Positions 34,649 to 43,521 of a DNA stretch of 64,000 bases are shown piece by piece. The notes under the pieces are model-generated. The model saw nothing but the letters and a program-made list of their open reading frames with translations. It ran no database searches and was not told the DNA's origin. The DNA lies in NCBI RefSeq assembly GCF_037658235.1, contig NZ_JBBJLN010000002.1:124001-188000 (forward strand), given 5' to 3'. Both the position numbers and the translations under genes were made by a program. The DNA is from Yunchengibacter salinarum. GTDB taxonomy: Bacteria; Pseudomonadota; Alphaproteobacteria; Sphingomonadales; Kordiimonadaceae. Numbering within the stretch: the stretch's first letter is position 1; every line of letters starts with the position of its first letter.

Positions 34649-35995
34649 CTACCCCCTGAACAGGTCGCCGCTCAGGCGGTCCAGCAGGGCCATCACCCTG
34701 GCGGATGCGTCACCCGCACGATCCACCGCATCCACGGCGGTGGCCAGGTCGCCCCGTTGATAGGCTTGCGCCGCCTCAATACCGGCCCTGTGCACCTCGC
34801 TGTGGGGCGATTCCAGCTCCTGAAAGGCGGGGTGGTTGGTGATGGCCGGGTCATCCAGCCTATCCGCCCATTGGCCCAGGCGGCATTTGTGGTGGTCGGC
34901 CAGTTCGTTCGGGTTCAGGCGCATTTCGCCAGCCAGCATTTCCGCCAGTTTGCGCATCCACATCACATGGTCCGCCTTGGCCACTTCCAGCGTGGCATAG
35001 GGCAGGTCGGCCTCAAGCACGCTGTCGATTCCGGCCTGTAGCGGGCTGTCCAGCTCCTTCAGGGCGGCGATCGCATCGGCCACGGTGCGCACCGTCTCAG
35101 CGCTCTGGCCGGAAATGGACTGGATGGTGCCGGAAATTTCCTGCGCCGCTTCGGTTTGCTGGGACAGGATGGCGCTCACGTCCTGCATTCGGGTTTTCAC
35201 GCTGTCCACCGTTTCGGCCAGTCGGGCAATGGCGTCCCCGGCGGTGCCTGTGGCGTCCTGGCCGGTGCGGGCGTTCTTTTCCGCATCCCCCATGCTGGTG
35301 ACGATGCCGTCGATCTCGTCGCGCAGGTCGGCGATCCGTTTGCGGATATCTTCGGTGGCGCGGGCGGTCTGCTGGGACAGGGTTTTCACCTCGCTGGCCA
35401 CCACGGCAAAGCCCTTGCCCGCTTCCCCGGCGCGGGCGGCTTCGATGGTGGCGTTGAGCGCCAGCAGGTTGGTCTGCCCGGCGATGCCGTCAATGGTATC
35501 CACGATATCGCCGATATGAACCGAGGCTTCCGCCAGCCGGTTCACCTTTGTCACCGCTTCAGCCACGCCTGATGCCACGGAATTCATGGTGTCCACCGCC
35601 GTGTGGGCGGATTGGCGGCCCGTATCCGCTTCAGAACTGGCCTGTTCCGCCTCGGCGGTGGCCTGGCTGGCGTTTTCGGCAATCTCCGAGACGGACTGAA
35701 CCAGTTCCTCCGACGCGGCGGCGATGGACTGGGCGCCGTCATCCACCTGGCGCGCGGTGCGCATCAGCCGGGCCACGCGGGTCACCCCCTTGTTGGCGCC
35801 CACGGCGATGGTTACGGTGCGGCGCAGGCGATCGCGGGCCTGGCTGTCTTCTTTGCCGGATCGCGCGGCAAGCAGGCGGTCTATCCGGCGTGCCAGTGGA
35901 TCATCCGGCGTATTGCCCGCTTCACCGGATTCCAAAGCGGCCAGATAGGTTTCCAGATTGGCCAAGCGGGCTTCGCTTGTGTGTTCCTGATCCAT
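34649..35995 (-). CDS. Cytosolic methyl-accepting chemotaxis protein with C-terminal zinc-binding CZB domain
   Basis: 448 residues, no membrane segment. After a helical N-terminus, the MCP signalling hairpin spans about 85-320, with the tip sequence IDGIAGQTNLLALNATIEAARAGEAGKGFAVVA split over about 168-200. The C-terminal 110 residues form a CZB domain: ADHVMWMRKL, HHKCRLGQW and ESPHSEVH supply the 3-His/1-Cys zinc site. CZB receptors sense zinc and, through the Cys-zinc pair, oxidants such as hypochlorite. The start at 35995 has GGAGG 8 nt upstream. It is followed by the radical SAM gene and preceded by the EAL protein gene on the same strand. Confidence 0.93.
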   Translation of the reverse strand: MDQEHTSEARLANLETYLAALESGEAGNTPDDPLARRIDRLLAARSGKEDSQARDRLRRTVTIAVGANKGVTRVARLMRTARQVDDGAQSIAAASEELVQSVSEIAENASQATAEAEQASSEADTGRQSAHTAVDTMNSVASGVAEAVTKVNRLAEASVHIGDIVDTIDGIAGQTNLLALNATIEAARAGEAGKGFAVVASEVKTLSQQTARATEDIRKRIADLRDEIDGIVTSMGDAEKNARTGQDATGTAGDAIARLAETVDSVKTRMQDVSAILSQQTEAAQEISGTIQSISGQSAETVRTVADAIAALKELDSPLQAGIDSVLEADLPYATLEVAKADHVMWMRKLAEMLAGEMRLNPNELADHHKCRLGQWADRLDDPAITNHPAFQELESPHSEVHRAGIEAAQAYQRGDLATAVDAVDRAGDASARVMALLDRLSGDLFRG

Positions 35996-36110
35996 GATAT
36001 TCGCCTCCCCTTGCCAACCCGCGCCGGGCCTGCTCGATAAAACTTTAACGGATCGAAGCAGAGCGCCCGGCCCGCGTCAATGCGCGTTTATGGCGCGGGG
36101 CAGGGGGGGC

Positions 36111-37274
36111 TCAGGGGATGGGGTGGGGGTCGTCCAGATAGGCGCGGGCCTTTTCCACCGGCATGGGCGGCGCGATCAGATAGCCCTGGGCGTGGCTGAA
36201 CCCGGCTTCGCGCACCAGCGCAAGCTGATCCGCGCTTTCCACCCCTTCCGCCACCACGGACAGGCCCAGCCTGCGGCCCAGTTCCACCGCGCATTCCAGC
36301 ACCATGCGCGCCCGGTCGCTGCCGGTGGCGGCGCGGATGAAGGCGCGGTCCACCAGCAGCGCCTGAAAGGGTATGTCCGCCAGGGTGATGAGGGTTGCAA
36401 AGCCGCCGCCGAAATCGTCCAGCGCCAGCGAGAAGCCCCGGTCATACAGGTCCTTGATGGCGTCGATCGGGGGATGGTCCAGATCCAGGCTGCTGTCCTG
36501 CACTTCCAGCCGCAAAAGCGCGGGGGGCACATCGAACTGGCTGGCCAGCGAAGCCACCACGTCGGCGAAATCCGGCTTGGCCAGGTTGCGGTTGTCCACA
36601 TTTACGGACAGCGGCACGGACACCCCCTCTCCGGCCCAGCGGCCCTGCACCTCCGCCGCCAGTTCCAACATGCGGTAGGTGAGCACGTCCATATAGCCTT
36701 TTTCCAGCGCCAGTTTCAGCACCGCGCCCGCCCCCAACAGGGCGCCGCGCGGGCTGCGCCAGCGGGCCAGCACTTCGAAGCTGGACACCCGATTGTCGGC
36801 CAGGTCCAGACGGGGCTGTAAAAGCGGGGTCAGGCCATCCGTCATCAGGCCACGGACGAATTCGGTTTCCATCAGAACCGGGCTGTCGCCACCCACGCGC
36901 CGATCCATTATGCCGGCGAGCAGGTCGGTCAGGTCATTGGCATTGAGCGGCGGTTCCAGATGGCCCAGCAGATTGATGCTGTAGGCCAGCGCCATATCCT
37001 CGGCATGGGCGAGCCGCGCCGGGTCACCGTCGGACACCAGAACCACGGATGCCCCCTTGCCGCCCCTGGCGAGCGCCTGAAGGCCGCTTTCCAGGTCCGC
37101 CCCCAGCGCGCCCATATGGACCAGAAGGGCGTCATAGTGTTCCGTGGCAAGCACTTCCACCGCCTGATCCAGCGTGGCCGCATGGGCGATCGGCGTGCCA
37201 TGCTGGCTCGATGCCCGGTGGGCGGCGTCGCGCAGGGTGCCGGTGGCATCCACCACCAGAATATGCGTGTCCAT
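36111..37274 (-). CDS. Degenerate receiver-EAL domain protein, probably catalytically impaired
   Basis: 387 residues. Residues 1-125 resemble a receiver fold, but the phosphoacceptor position (YDALLVHMG, about 48-56) lacks Asp. The EAL domain (about 136-378) keeps E167 (as EVL), N225, E257, D286 D287, E343 and Q363, but the catalytic Lys of the usual KIDR is replaced by Leu307 (LLVDR), and the second acidic residue of LEITE is altered (LEVQD). It may bind cyclic-di-GMP, or act as a sensor, without hydrolysing it. No GGDEF domain. The ATG at 37274 has GGGG 7 nt upstream. Repeat cluster 4 lies upstream. Confidence 0.85.
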   Translation of the reverse strand: MDTHILVVDATGTLRDAAHRASSQHGTPIAHAATLDQAVEVLATEHYDALLVHMGALGADLESGLQALARGGKGASVVLVSDGDPARLAHAEDMALAYSINLLGHLEPPLNANDLTDLLAGIMDRRVGGDSPVLMETEFVRGLMTDGLTPLLQPRLDLADNRVSSFEVLARWRSPRGALLGAGAVLKLALEKGYMDVLTYRMLELAAEVQGRWAGEGVSVPLSVNVDNRNLAKPDFADVVASLASQFDVPPALLRLEVQDSSLDLDHPPIDAIKDLYDRGFSLALDDFGGGFATLITLADIPFQALLVDRAFIRAATGSDRARMVLECAVELGRRLGLSVVAEGVESADQLALVREAGFSHAQGYLIAPPMPVEKARAYLDDPHPIP

Positions 37275-37413
37275 GCGTTTTCCCCTCAGGGCCATGCCCG
37301 GCCCAACCATTACCACCGGGCGTTTCCCGCGCGGAAGTGTAGGGCCACCATCCAACCCGGCGCAAGCCCGCACCAAAGCGAGAGCGCCAATCAAACCGCC
37401 CCCACAGACCGAT

Positions 37414-37862
37414 CCGACCTATCCGACGGGCGCGACCGCGCCCCGCCGCCCATGCGGCGCCCTCGCGGAGCGGTGAGCGTCAGCGAACAAGCGTGAGCGG
37501 AAACCAAGCGCGCGACCGCGCCCCGCCGCCCATGCGGCGCCCTCGCGGAGCCGCAACGCGCAGCGTTCAGGCGTGAGCGGTACACAAACCTCGCTCCGTC
37601 CGCACCAACGTCGCCTCTACCGGTGCTGCCTCACGGCAGCGCCGGAGGCCACAAGCGCGCCCCGCCGCCTATGCGGCGCCCTCGCGGAGCCGCAACGCGC
37701 AGCGTTCAGGCGTGAGCGGTACACAAACCTCGCTCCACCCGCACCAACGTCGCCTCTACCGGTGCTGCCTCACGGCAGCGCCGGAGGCCACAAGCGTGGC
37801 CCGCCGCCAGTGCGGCGCCCTCGCGGAGCCGTAGCGCGCAGCGCTCAGGCGTGAGCGGAATC
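37414..37862 (+). repeat. GC-rich multi-hairpin repeat, cluster 4 (four units)
   Basis: Four units in plus orientation. H3 is centred near 37450, 37535, 37672 and 37811. The first two lack H1; the last two have the GCTGCC-TCAC-GGCAGC H1. H4 is AACGC-GCA-GCGTT in units 2 and 3 and AGCGC-GCA-GCGCT in unit 4. Units 3 and 4 form a near-exact tandem duplication of about 139 nt. The cluster sits directly after the ychF stop. The rest of 37275-37413 is the EAL upstream region, with no gene seen. Confidence 0.85.
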
Positions 37863-37870
37863 AAAGACCT

Positions 37871-38974
37871 CTAAACATTAAACCGGAACAGCAGCACGTC
37901 GCCGTCGCGGACCAGATAGTCCTTGCCCTCAAGGCGCATCTTGCCCTGTTCCTTGGCGCCCACTTCGCCGCCGCAGGCGATATAGTCGTCAAAGGCGATG
38001 GTTTCGGCGCGGATGAAGCCCTTTTCAAAATCGGTATGGATCACGCCCGCCGCCTGCGGCGCGGTGGCGCCCTTTTGCACGGTCCAGGCGCGGGCTTCCT
38101 TCGGGCCGCAGGTGAAGAAGGTAATCAGGTGCAGAAGGTCATAGCCCGCCCGGATCACCCGCGCCAGGCCGGTCTGGCCGAGACCCAGCGTTTCCAGAAA
38201 TTCCGCCTTTTCGGCTTCGTCGTCCAGGGTGGCGATTTCGGCTTCCACCGCGGCGGAAATCACCACTACGCCGGCGCCCTGTTCGCTGGCCATGGCTTCG
38301 GCCTTGCGGCTCAGCGTGTTGCCGTCGGCGGCTTCGTCCTCGCCCACATTGCACACATACAGCACCGGCTTGGCGCTCAGCAGTTGCAGATTGCGCAGCA
38401 GGCGGGCTTCCTCCGCGTCCGCCGGTTCCAGCAGGCGGGCGGGCTTGCCATCGGCCAGCAGGGCGATGGCCTTGTCCACCAGCTTCATGGTGGCGACGGC
38501 TTCCTTGTCGCCGCTTTTCACCTTGCGGGTCAGGCCGTCCTTGCGCTTCTCCAGGCTGTCCATGTCCGCCAGCATCAGTTCGGTTTCGATGGTTTCGGCG
38601 TCGGCCACCGGGTCCACCCGGCCATCCACATGGGTGATGTCATCATCCTCGAAGCAGCGCAGCACATGGCAGATGGCGTCCACCTCGCGGATATTGGCCA
38701 GGAACTGGTTGCCGAGCCCTTCCCCCTTGGAAGCGCCCTTTACCAGCCCGGCAATATCCACGAAAGACAGCCGCGTGGGGATGACGCTGGCCGAGCCCGC
38801 GATCTGAGCCAGCTTGAACAGGCGCTCGTCCGGCACCGGCACTTCGCCCACATTGGGTTCGATGGTGCAGAAGGGGTAGTTTTCCGCCGCTGCCGAGGCG
38901 GTATTGGTCAGCGCGTTGAACAGGGTGGATTTGCCCACATTGGGCAGGCCCACAATACCGCATTTGAAACCCAT
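37871..38974 (-). CDS. ychF: Redox-regulated ATPase YchF (OLA1 family)
   Basis: A 367-residue Obg-family P-loop protein. The N-terminus has the Walker A motif GLPNVGKST (9-17) and FVDIAGLVKGASKGEGLGNQFL; the C-terminal TGS domain carries ARAWTVQKGATAPQAAGVIH. It binds ATP in preference to GTP, associates with the ribosome and modulates translation and the oxidative stress response. It lies 5 nt after pth, the usual pth-ychF pairing. Confidence 0.97.
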   Translation of the reverse strand: MGFKCGIVGLPNVGKSTLFNALTNTASAAAENYPFCTIEPNVGEVPVPDERLFKLAQIAGSASVIPTRLSFVDIAGLVKGASKGEGLGNQFLANIREVDAICHVLRCFEDDDITHVDGRVDPVADAETIETELMLADMDSLEKRKDGLTRKVKSGDKEAVATMKLVDKAIALLADGKPARLLEPADAEEARLLRNLQLLSAKPVLYVCNVGEDEAADGNTLSRKAEAMASEQGAGVVVISAAVEAEIATLDDEAEKAEFLETLGLGQTGLARVIRAGYDLLHLITFFTCGPKEARAWTVQKGATAPQAAGVIHTDFEKGFIRAETIAFDDYIACGGEVGAKEQGKMRLEGKDYLVRDGDVLLFRFNV

Positions 38975-38979
38975 GAATT

Positions 38980-39708
38980 CTAATCCTTGTTCCTGTTGCC
39001 GGGACGCAATGACCGGAGCATGGCCGCCATCGGCCCGTCCGCTTTCTTTTCCGCCACGGTCTTTTCCGTGGCTGGCCTGTTCGAATCTGCTTTTCGGGGG
39101 GCATTGGCGGCCTGTTTGGGTGCCGTGTCCGTATCGGGTCGGGCGCCCAGGCAGGCGGCAACATCGCTTTGATAGCGCGGCGCATCACCGGCCACCAGAT
39201 GGTCGATGGGGCGGGCGAGGCAGTCCAGCAGATGGGGCAGGTCCGCCTTTTCCGCACTGTTGAAATCCCCCAGCACATGGCCGGTGACCATGGCCTTGTC
39301 GCCGGGATGGCCGATACCGATGCGCACCCGGCGAGTGGCATTGTCGAACTGCGCGTCGATGGACCGCAGGCCGTTATGCCCCGCATGGCCGCCGCCGGTC
39401 TTGAGCCGCACCTTGCCGAAAGCCAGATCCAGCTCGTCGTGAAAGATCACCACATCGTCCGGCGCCAGCTTGAAGAAGCGCGCGGCTTCCGCCACCGGGT
39501 GGCCGCTGCGGTTCATATAGCTTTCCGGCTTGAACAGCAGAACCTTTTCCCCCGCCAGGCGACCTTCGCTCATCTGGCCCTGAAAGCGCGCGCGAAAGGC
39601 GGGAAAGCCGTGCAGCCGGGCAATGGCGTCCACGGCCATGAAGCCCACATTGTGTCGGTGCCCGGCATATGCCCGACCGGGATTGCCCAGCCCTACCAGA
39701 AGCAGCAT
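38980..39708 (-). CDS. pth: Peptidyl-tRNA hydrolase
   Basis: 242 residues: the Pth fold ends near 190, and the last 50 residues are a charged, low-complexity extension. N-terminal MLLLVGLGNPGRAYAGHRHNVGF holds the catalytic His (H19), with KPESYMNRSG and FHDELDLAFGK further on. It frees tRNA from stalled peptidyl-tRNA. The ATG at 39708 has GAGG 5 nt upstream. It follows rplY (96 nt, with a terminator hairpin between) and precedes ychF. Confidence 0.96.
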   Translation of the reverse strand: MLLLVGLGNPGRAYAGHRHNVGFMAVDAIARLHGFPAFRARFQGQMSEGRLAGEKVLLFKPESYMNRSGHPVAEAARFFKLAPDDVVIFHDELDLAFGKVRLKTGGGHAGHNGLRSIDAQFDNATRRVRIGIGHPGDKAMVTGHVLGDFNSAEKADLPHLLDCLARPIDHLVAGDAPRYQSDVAACLGARPDTDTAPKQAANAPRKADSNRPATEKTVAEKKADGPMAAMLRSLRPGNRNKD

Positions 39709-39754
39709 GGTCGCCTCTCTTTGTCTGTCACACCGGTGCGCGGTGGAAGCAAAA

Positions 39755-39784
39755 GGGGCCGGCCAGCATATGCCGACCGGCCCC
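39755..39784 (-). terminator. Rho-independent terminator after rplY
   Basis: An inverted repeat GGGGCCGG / CCGGCCCC with a 14-nt loop, followed on the minus strand by TTTT. It ends 21 nt after the rplY stop and may limit readthrough into pth. Confidence 0.7.
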
Positions 39785-39804
39785 GAAGACACGCCAGCGG
39801 AGGA

Positions 39805-40473
39805 TTATTCCTCTTCGCCTTCGTCGTCCGTCCCGGCGCCCTGAACGGTGGTTTCGGGCTCTTCCGCTTCTTCCTCTTCAGCGCCTTCCTCGGATTTCAG
39901 GCTGCTGGGTGCGGAAATGGTCAGGATGGTGAAATCCCGGTCGGTGATGGTAGGCTGGCAGCCCTTGGGCAGGTCCACATCCGAGATTTTGACGGCTTCG
40001 TTGATGTCCAGCCCGGCCACGGAAATAGTCAGCTCTTCCGGGATGTCATCCGCGGGCACGTCCAGTTCCACTTCGTGGCGGGTGGCGGTGACAACGCCGC
40101 CGCGCTTCACGCCGGGGCTTTCCTCCTCACCGACCACATGCACGGGCACATTGACCACCACGGTGGCGCCTTTTTCCAGGCGCAGAAAGTCGATGTGCAT
40201 GATCAGGTCATTGGCCGGATCGAGTTGCAGATCCCGCGGCAGGACGGTGGCCTGCTTCTTGCCACCATCAACGGTGATCTTGAAGGTCTGCGACAGGAAG
40301 TGCCCCTTGTTGATCAGGGCCTTGATCCGGTTATAGGGAAGCTGGATGGATTCCGGCTTTTTGGACCCGCCATAGATCACGGCGGGAATCAGGCCGGCGC
40401 GGCGAACGGCGCGGGAGGCTCCCTTACCAACCCGGTCGCGCGATTCCGCCTCTAGGATTTCCGTATCGGACAT
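39805..40473 (-). CDS. rplY: 50S ribosomal protein L25/general stress protein Ctc
   Basis: 222 residues: the 5S rRNA-binding L25 domain (about 1-95; ESRDRVGKGASRAVRRAGLIPAVIYG) and the TL5/Ctc C-terminal beta domain (about 98-190; VNVPVHVVGEEESPGVKRGG), followed by a Glu-rich acidic tail. The ATG at 40473 has GGAG 8 nt upstream. It heads the rplY-pth-ychF gene set, which normally lies beside prs; here an unrelated exported protein gene is inserted between them. Confidence 0.95.
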   Translation of the reverse strand: MSDTEILEAESRDRVGKGASRAVRRAGLIPAVIYGGSKKPESIQLPYNRIKALINKGHFLSQTFKITVDGGKKQATVLPRDLQLDPANDLIMHIDFLRLEKGATVVVNVPVHVVGEEESPGVKRGGVVTATRHEVELDVPADDIPEELTISVAGLDINEAVKISDVDLPKGCQPTITDRDFTILTISAPSSLKSEEGAEEEEAEEPETTVQGAGTDDEGEEE

Positions 40474-40711
40474 CGATGTCTCTCCAAATTTCAAGCCCCA
40501 CCGGCCCATCCGGTGCGGGACCGCCACTTCCTCCAGGGATGCAAGGGCGGATTGCCCGGTGGCACAGTCCGGCCACCGGGTCGGGCGCGGAATACAGCCT
40601 TTTGTCGCCTTTGGCAAGGGGATTCCCCTGCTGGAGAAGGCTCGCACCACTCTCGGAAATGTGAAAAGTTGTGTCGGGTTTTCAGTAAAATTGAATGAAA
40701 TTGTTTACAGC

Positions 40712-41593
40712 ATGGAAATCCGCCTGTCTGATAATGATCACATGGTTGTTTTGAAATTCTTGTGCACCTGTCTTGTGATCGTTGGCCCTGGTCGGCGATG
40801 GGCGGCAGGATTGCTTGCAGCGTTCTTCCTGGGTCTCGTGACAATGGAGGCCGCCCCTTTTGCACGGGCGGCGGATGGGCCGCTGCGCGCCGTGCTGCCA
40901 ATGTACACCCACGGCGAAACCGCCTATGCCCGCGCCCTGGATGGTGGCGGTGTTGAAGGGCCGGGCGTGACCCTGTTCCGCTGCGCCATGGCCCGGCTGA
41001 AGCAGGATGTGGTGATCCGGCTGGCGCCGCTGTCCCGCGCGGGGCGGTTGCTGGAAAGCGACCGTCATCTGATCTGGTTCCCGGTGGCACTGCGGGATGC
41101 GGGGCCGCGCCAGCCGCGCCAGGCAGGCCCGATGGCGACACTTGAAACCCGCTGGCACGTGCTGAAAACCGCTACGCTGACGCCGGACGATCCCGCCTTT
41201 ATGCAGCAGGCGCGGGCCACCGCCTTTCACGGCTCCCGGCTGAGCAAGGAAATCCAGAAACTGGGCATGACCTTCGTGAAGGGCAGCGCCGAACCGAAAC
41301 GCCTGTTGGGAATGCTTTATACGGGTGAGGTGGATGCCGTTCTGTCCGTTCCGCTTGAACGCACGCTGGAACCGAAAGCCAGATTGCAGATGCAGTCAAA
41401 GGTGGACGTTTTTCCCTATCGCACATGGGAGATCGGCTATGAGGTCTCCCGCGGGCTGATGGCGGATCACCCGCGTTTCCCGGCGGATTTTGATACGGCC
41501 CTGTCCTGGTGTATGGATGGCGCGCCCGCCCAGCAACAGGCCGGTGCGGGCACGGGCGCCACACCCCCGAAGGACGAGGGCGCTTCCCGCTGA
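40712..41593 (+). CDS. Exported solute-binding-like protein, function unknown
   Basis: About 293 residues. The N-terminus is unusual: a 20-residue cytosolic part before hydrophobic segments (VVLKFLCTCLVIV and WAAGLLAAFFLGLVTM), then APFARA-ADG as a likely cleavage site. The body (AVLPMYTHGETAYARALDGGG, later YTGEVDAVLSVPLE) resembles periplasmic binding proteins without a transporter. Starts at 40712 or 40742 (both ATG) lack a good ribosome site. It sits on the plus strand inside an otherwise minus-strand housekeeping block (prs | this | rplY). A more distant exported relative is encoded at 16115-17101. Confidence 0.65.
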   Translation: MEIRLSDNDHMVVLKFLCTCLVIVGPGRRWAAGLLAAFFLGLVTMEAAPFARAADGPLRAVLPMYTHGETAYARALDGGGVEGPGVTLFRCAMARLKQDVVIRLAPLSRAGRLLESDRHLIWFPVALRDAGPRQPRQAGPMATLETRWHVLKTATLTPDDPAFMQQARATAFHGSRLSKEIQKLGMTFVKGSAEPKRLLGMLYTGEVDAVLSVPLERTLEPKARLQMQSKVDVFPYRTWEIGYEVSRGLMADHPRFPADFDTALSWCMDGAPAQQQAGAGTGATPPKDEGASR

Positions 41594-41648
41594 GGAAGCG
41601 GCCCCCGCGCCCCGCGCGCTGACCGGCTGGATGCCCGGCCTGGGCGGG

Positions 41649-42581
41649 TCAGTCGAACAGGCTGGAAACGCTTGTGGAATGGGCAATGCGGTTCATCGCT
41701 TCCGCCAGCAGCGGGGCCACGGTCACTACCCGCACCTTCTCATTGGCGACCACGTCCGGGCTTGGGCGGATGCTGTCCGTGACCACCACTTCCTCGATCA
41801 CGCTGTCGGTAATGCGCTCCATGGCCGGGCCGGAAAACACGCCATGCGCCAGATAGGCGGATACGGACTTGGCGCCGCCTTCCACCAGCTTGGCGGCGGC
41901 ATTGCACAGCGTTCCCGCGCTGTCGCAGATATCGTCCACCAGCACGCAGTGCTTGCCGTCCACATCGCCCACAATATTCATGACTTCCGACACGCCCGCC
42001 CGCTCGCGGCGTTTGTCCACGATGGCGATGGGGGCATCCAGGCGCTTGGCATAGGCGCGGGCACGCACCACGCCGCCCACATCGGGCGAGACGATCATAT
42101 TGTCCCGGTCGCCATATTTTTCCCTCAGGTCCCGCACCAGTACGGGCATGGCATAGAGATTGTCCGTGGGGATATCGAAAAAGCCCTGAATCTGGCCCGC
42201 GTGCAGGTCCATGGTCAGCACCCGGTCGGCGCCCGCCTTGGTGATCAGATTGGCCACCAGCTTGGCGGATATGGGCGTGCGCGGGCCGGGTTTGCGGTCC
42301 TGCCGGGCATAGCCGAAATAGGGCAGCACCGCCGTGATCCGCTTGGCCGATGCGCGCCTGAGCGCGTCAATGCAGATCAGCAGTTCCATCACATTGTCAT
42401 TGGCCGGATTATGGGTGGGCTGAATCAAAAAAACGTCCTCACCGCGGACGTTTTCCTGTATCTCCACAAAAATTTCACCATCGGAAAATCGCTTCACCGA
42501 CGCCTTGGTCAGCGGCATGTTCAGATAGGCGGCAATGGCCTCTGCCAGTGCCGGATTCGCATTCCCGCTCAGGATTTTCAT
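41649..42581 (-). CDS. prs: Ribose-phosphate pyrophosphokinase
   Basis: A 310-residue PRPP synthetase. It starts MKILSGNANPALAEAIAAYL; the ATP-binding flexible loop contains YARQDRK; the PRPP-binding loop is LVDDICDSAGT; the motif MDLHAGQIQGFF is also present. It makes PRPP from ribose-5-phosphate and ATP for nucleotide, His and Trp synthesis. A GTG six bases earlier (42587) has a better-placed GGAG site and may be the true start (giving two extra residues). Confidence 0.97.
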   Translation of the reverse strand: MKILSGNANPALAEAIAAYLNMPLTKASVKRFSDGEIFVEIQENVRGEDVFLIQPTHNPANDNVMELLICIDALRRASAKRITAVLPYFGYARQDRKPGPRTPISAKLVANLITKAGADRVLTMDLHAGQIQGFFDIPTDNLYAMPVLVRDLREKYGDRDNMIVSPDVGGVVRARAYAKRLDAPIAIVDKRRERAGVSEVMNIVGDVDGKHCVLVDDICDSAGTLCNAAAKLVEGGAKSVSAYLAHGVFSGPAMERITDSVIEEVVVTDSIRPSPDVVANEKVRVVTVAPLLAEAMNRIAHSTSVSSLFD

Positions 42582-42731
42582 GCCCACGGTCGGCTCTCCC
42601 CTGTTCGCCCCTGATCGTTGTGGATGGCCTTGCCATGGCCAGGCCCCAATGCGGGCGCCGCGCCCGCCTGCGCGATGGTCTTTATCAGCACTTGGCGCGC
42701 CCTGTAAAGCGCCCCGCGCATAAGACGCAAA

Positions 42732-42751
42732 GCGCCCCTGCGCAGGGGCGC
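42732..42751 (-). terminator. Perfect 20-bp palindrome after pgeF
   Basis: GCGCCCCTGC and its exact complement, followed on the minus strand by TTTGCGTCTT. It lies 11 nt after the pgeF stop and upstream of prs; a likely intrinsic terminator. Confidence 0.6.
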
Positions 42752-42762
42752 ATCCATGCCGG

Positions 42763-43521
42763 TTACAGCCTGATGGCCGCCACCTGTCGCCCATAATCTT
42801 CCGCCCCCGCCTGCCGGGAACGGCGATAGGAGAAATAGTTCCGGTGGGTCAGCGTGTCCGCCAGCGGCCCGTCCGGCGCGGCAATGCCCAACTGTACCAG
42901 GCGATCCGCCACATAGCCGGGCAGGTCGAACTGGCGGTGGTCTTCATCCCGGCCAGCGCTGAAAAAGCGGGCGGACCCGGCGTCACGGGCGAGAAAGTCC
43001 GCCTCGAACCGGCTGTCCACTTCATAGCTGGGGGCCGTGATCACCGGCCCGATGGCGCCCCGGATGGCCGTGCGCCGGGCGCCGAGCCGCTCCATGGCGG
43101 TGATGGCCGCATCCACAATGCCGTCCCGCGCGCCGCGCCATCCCGCATGGACGGCGGCCACCACGCCCGCCTCCGCATCGGCCAGCAGAAGGGGGGTGCA
43201 GTCCGCCGTCAGAACCCCGATCACCAGCCCCGGCGTGGCGGTGACCAGTGCGTCCCCCCTGGGGCGGTCGCCGTCAAAGGGGGCGGACACGGCAATGGCG
43301 TCGGCGCTGTGGTGCTGATGGGCGGTCAATAGCGGGCCGCCGCCGCCCAGGGCCGCCACCACACGGCGGCGGTTTTCCGCCACCAGATCGGGCGAATCGT
43401 GCGATCCCACGCCGCAGTTCAGGCTGTCATACAGCCCCGTGGACACGCCGCCCCGACGGCTGAAAAAGCCGTGTGTGACGGGCGCAAGCGCGGCGGCGCG
43501 TTGAAAGGGCGGCTGGGTCAT
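42763..43521 (-). CDS. pgeF: Peptidoglycan editing factor PgeF (laccase-domain/YfiH family)
   Basis: 252 residues of the DUF152 family. FFSRRGGVSTGLYDSLNCGVGSHD lies at the N-terminus; the metal/active site has TADCTPLLLAD and VHAGWRGARDGIV. PgeF removes L-Ser wrongly added to UDP-MurNAc in place of L-Ala, keeping peptidoglycan precursors correct; purine/laccase activity has also been reported for the family. Its ATG overlaps the stop of the upstream methyltransferase gene (ATGA), in the conserved lgt-midA-pgeF order. Confidence 0.95.
   Translation of the reverse strand: MTQPPFQRAAALAPVTHGFFSRRGGVSTGLYDSLNCGVGSHDSPDLVAENRRRVVAALGGGGPLLTAHQHHSADAIAVSAPFDGDRPRGDALVTATPGLVIGVLTADCTPLLLADAEAGVVAAVHAGWRGARDGIVDAAITAMERLGARRTAIRGAIGPVITAPSYEVDSRFEADFLARDAGSARFFSAGRDEDHRQFDLPGYVADRLVQLGIAAPDGPLADTLTHRNYFSYRRSRQAGAEDYGRQVAAIRL

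Noticed and set aside
37414..37862. CRISPR array
   Set aside because: Units are 85-140 nt, built of several hairpins and without unique spacers of constant length; no cas genes are present.
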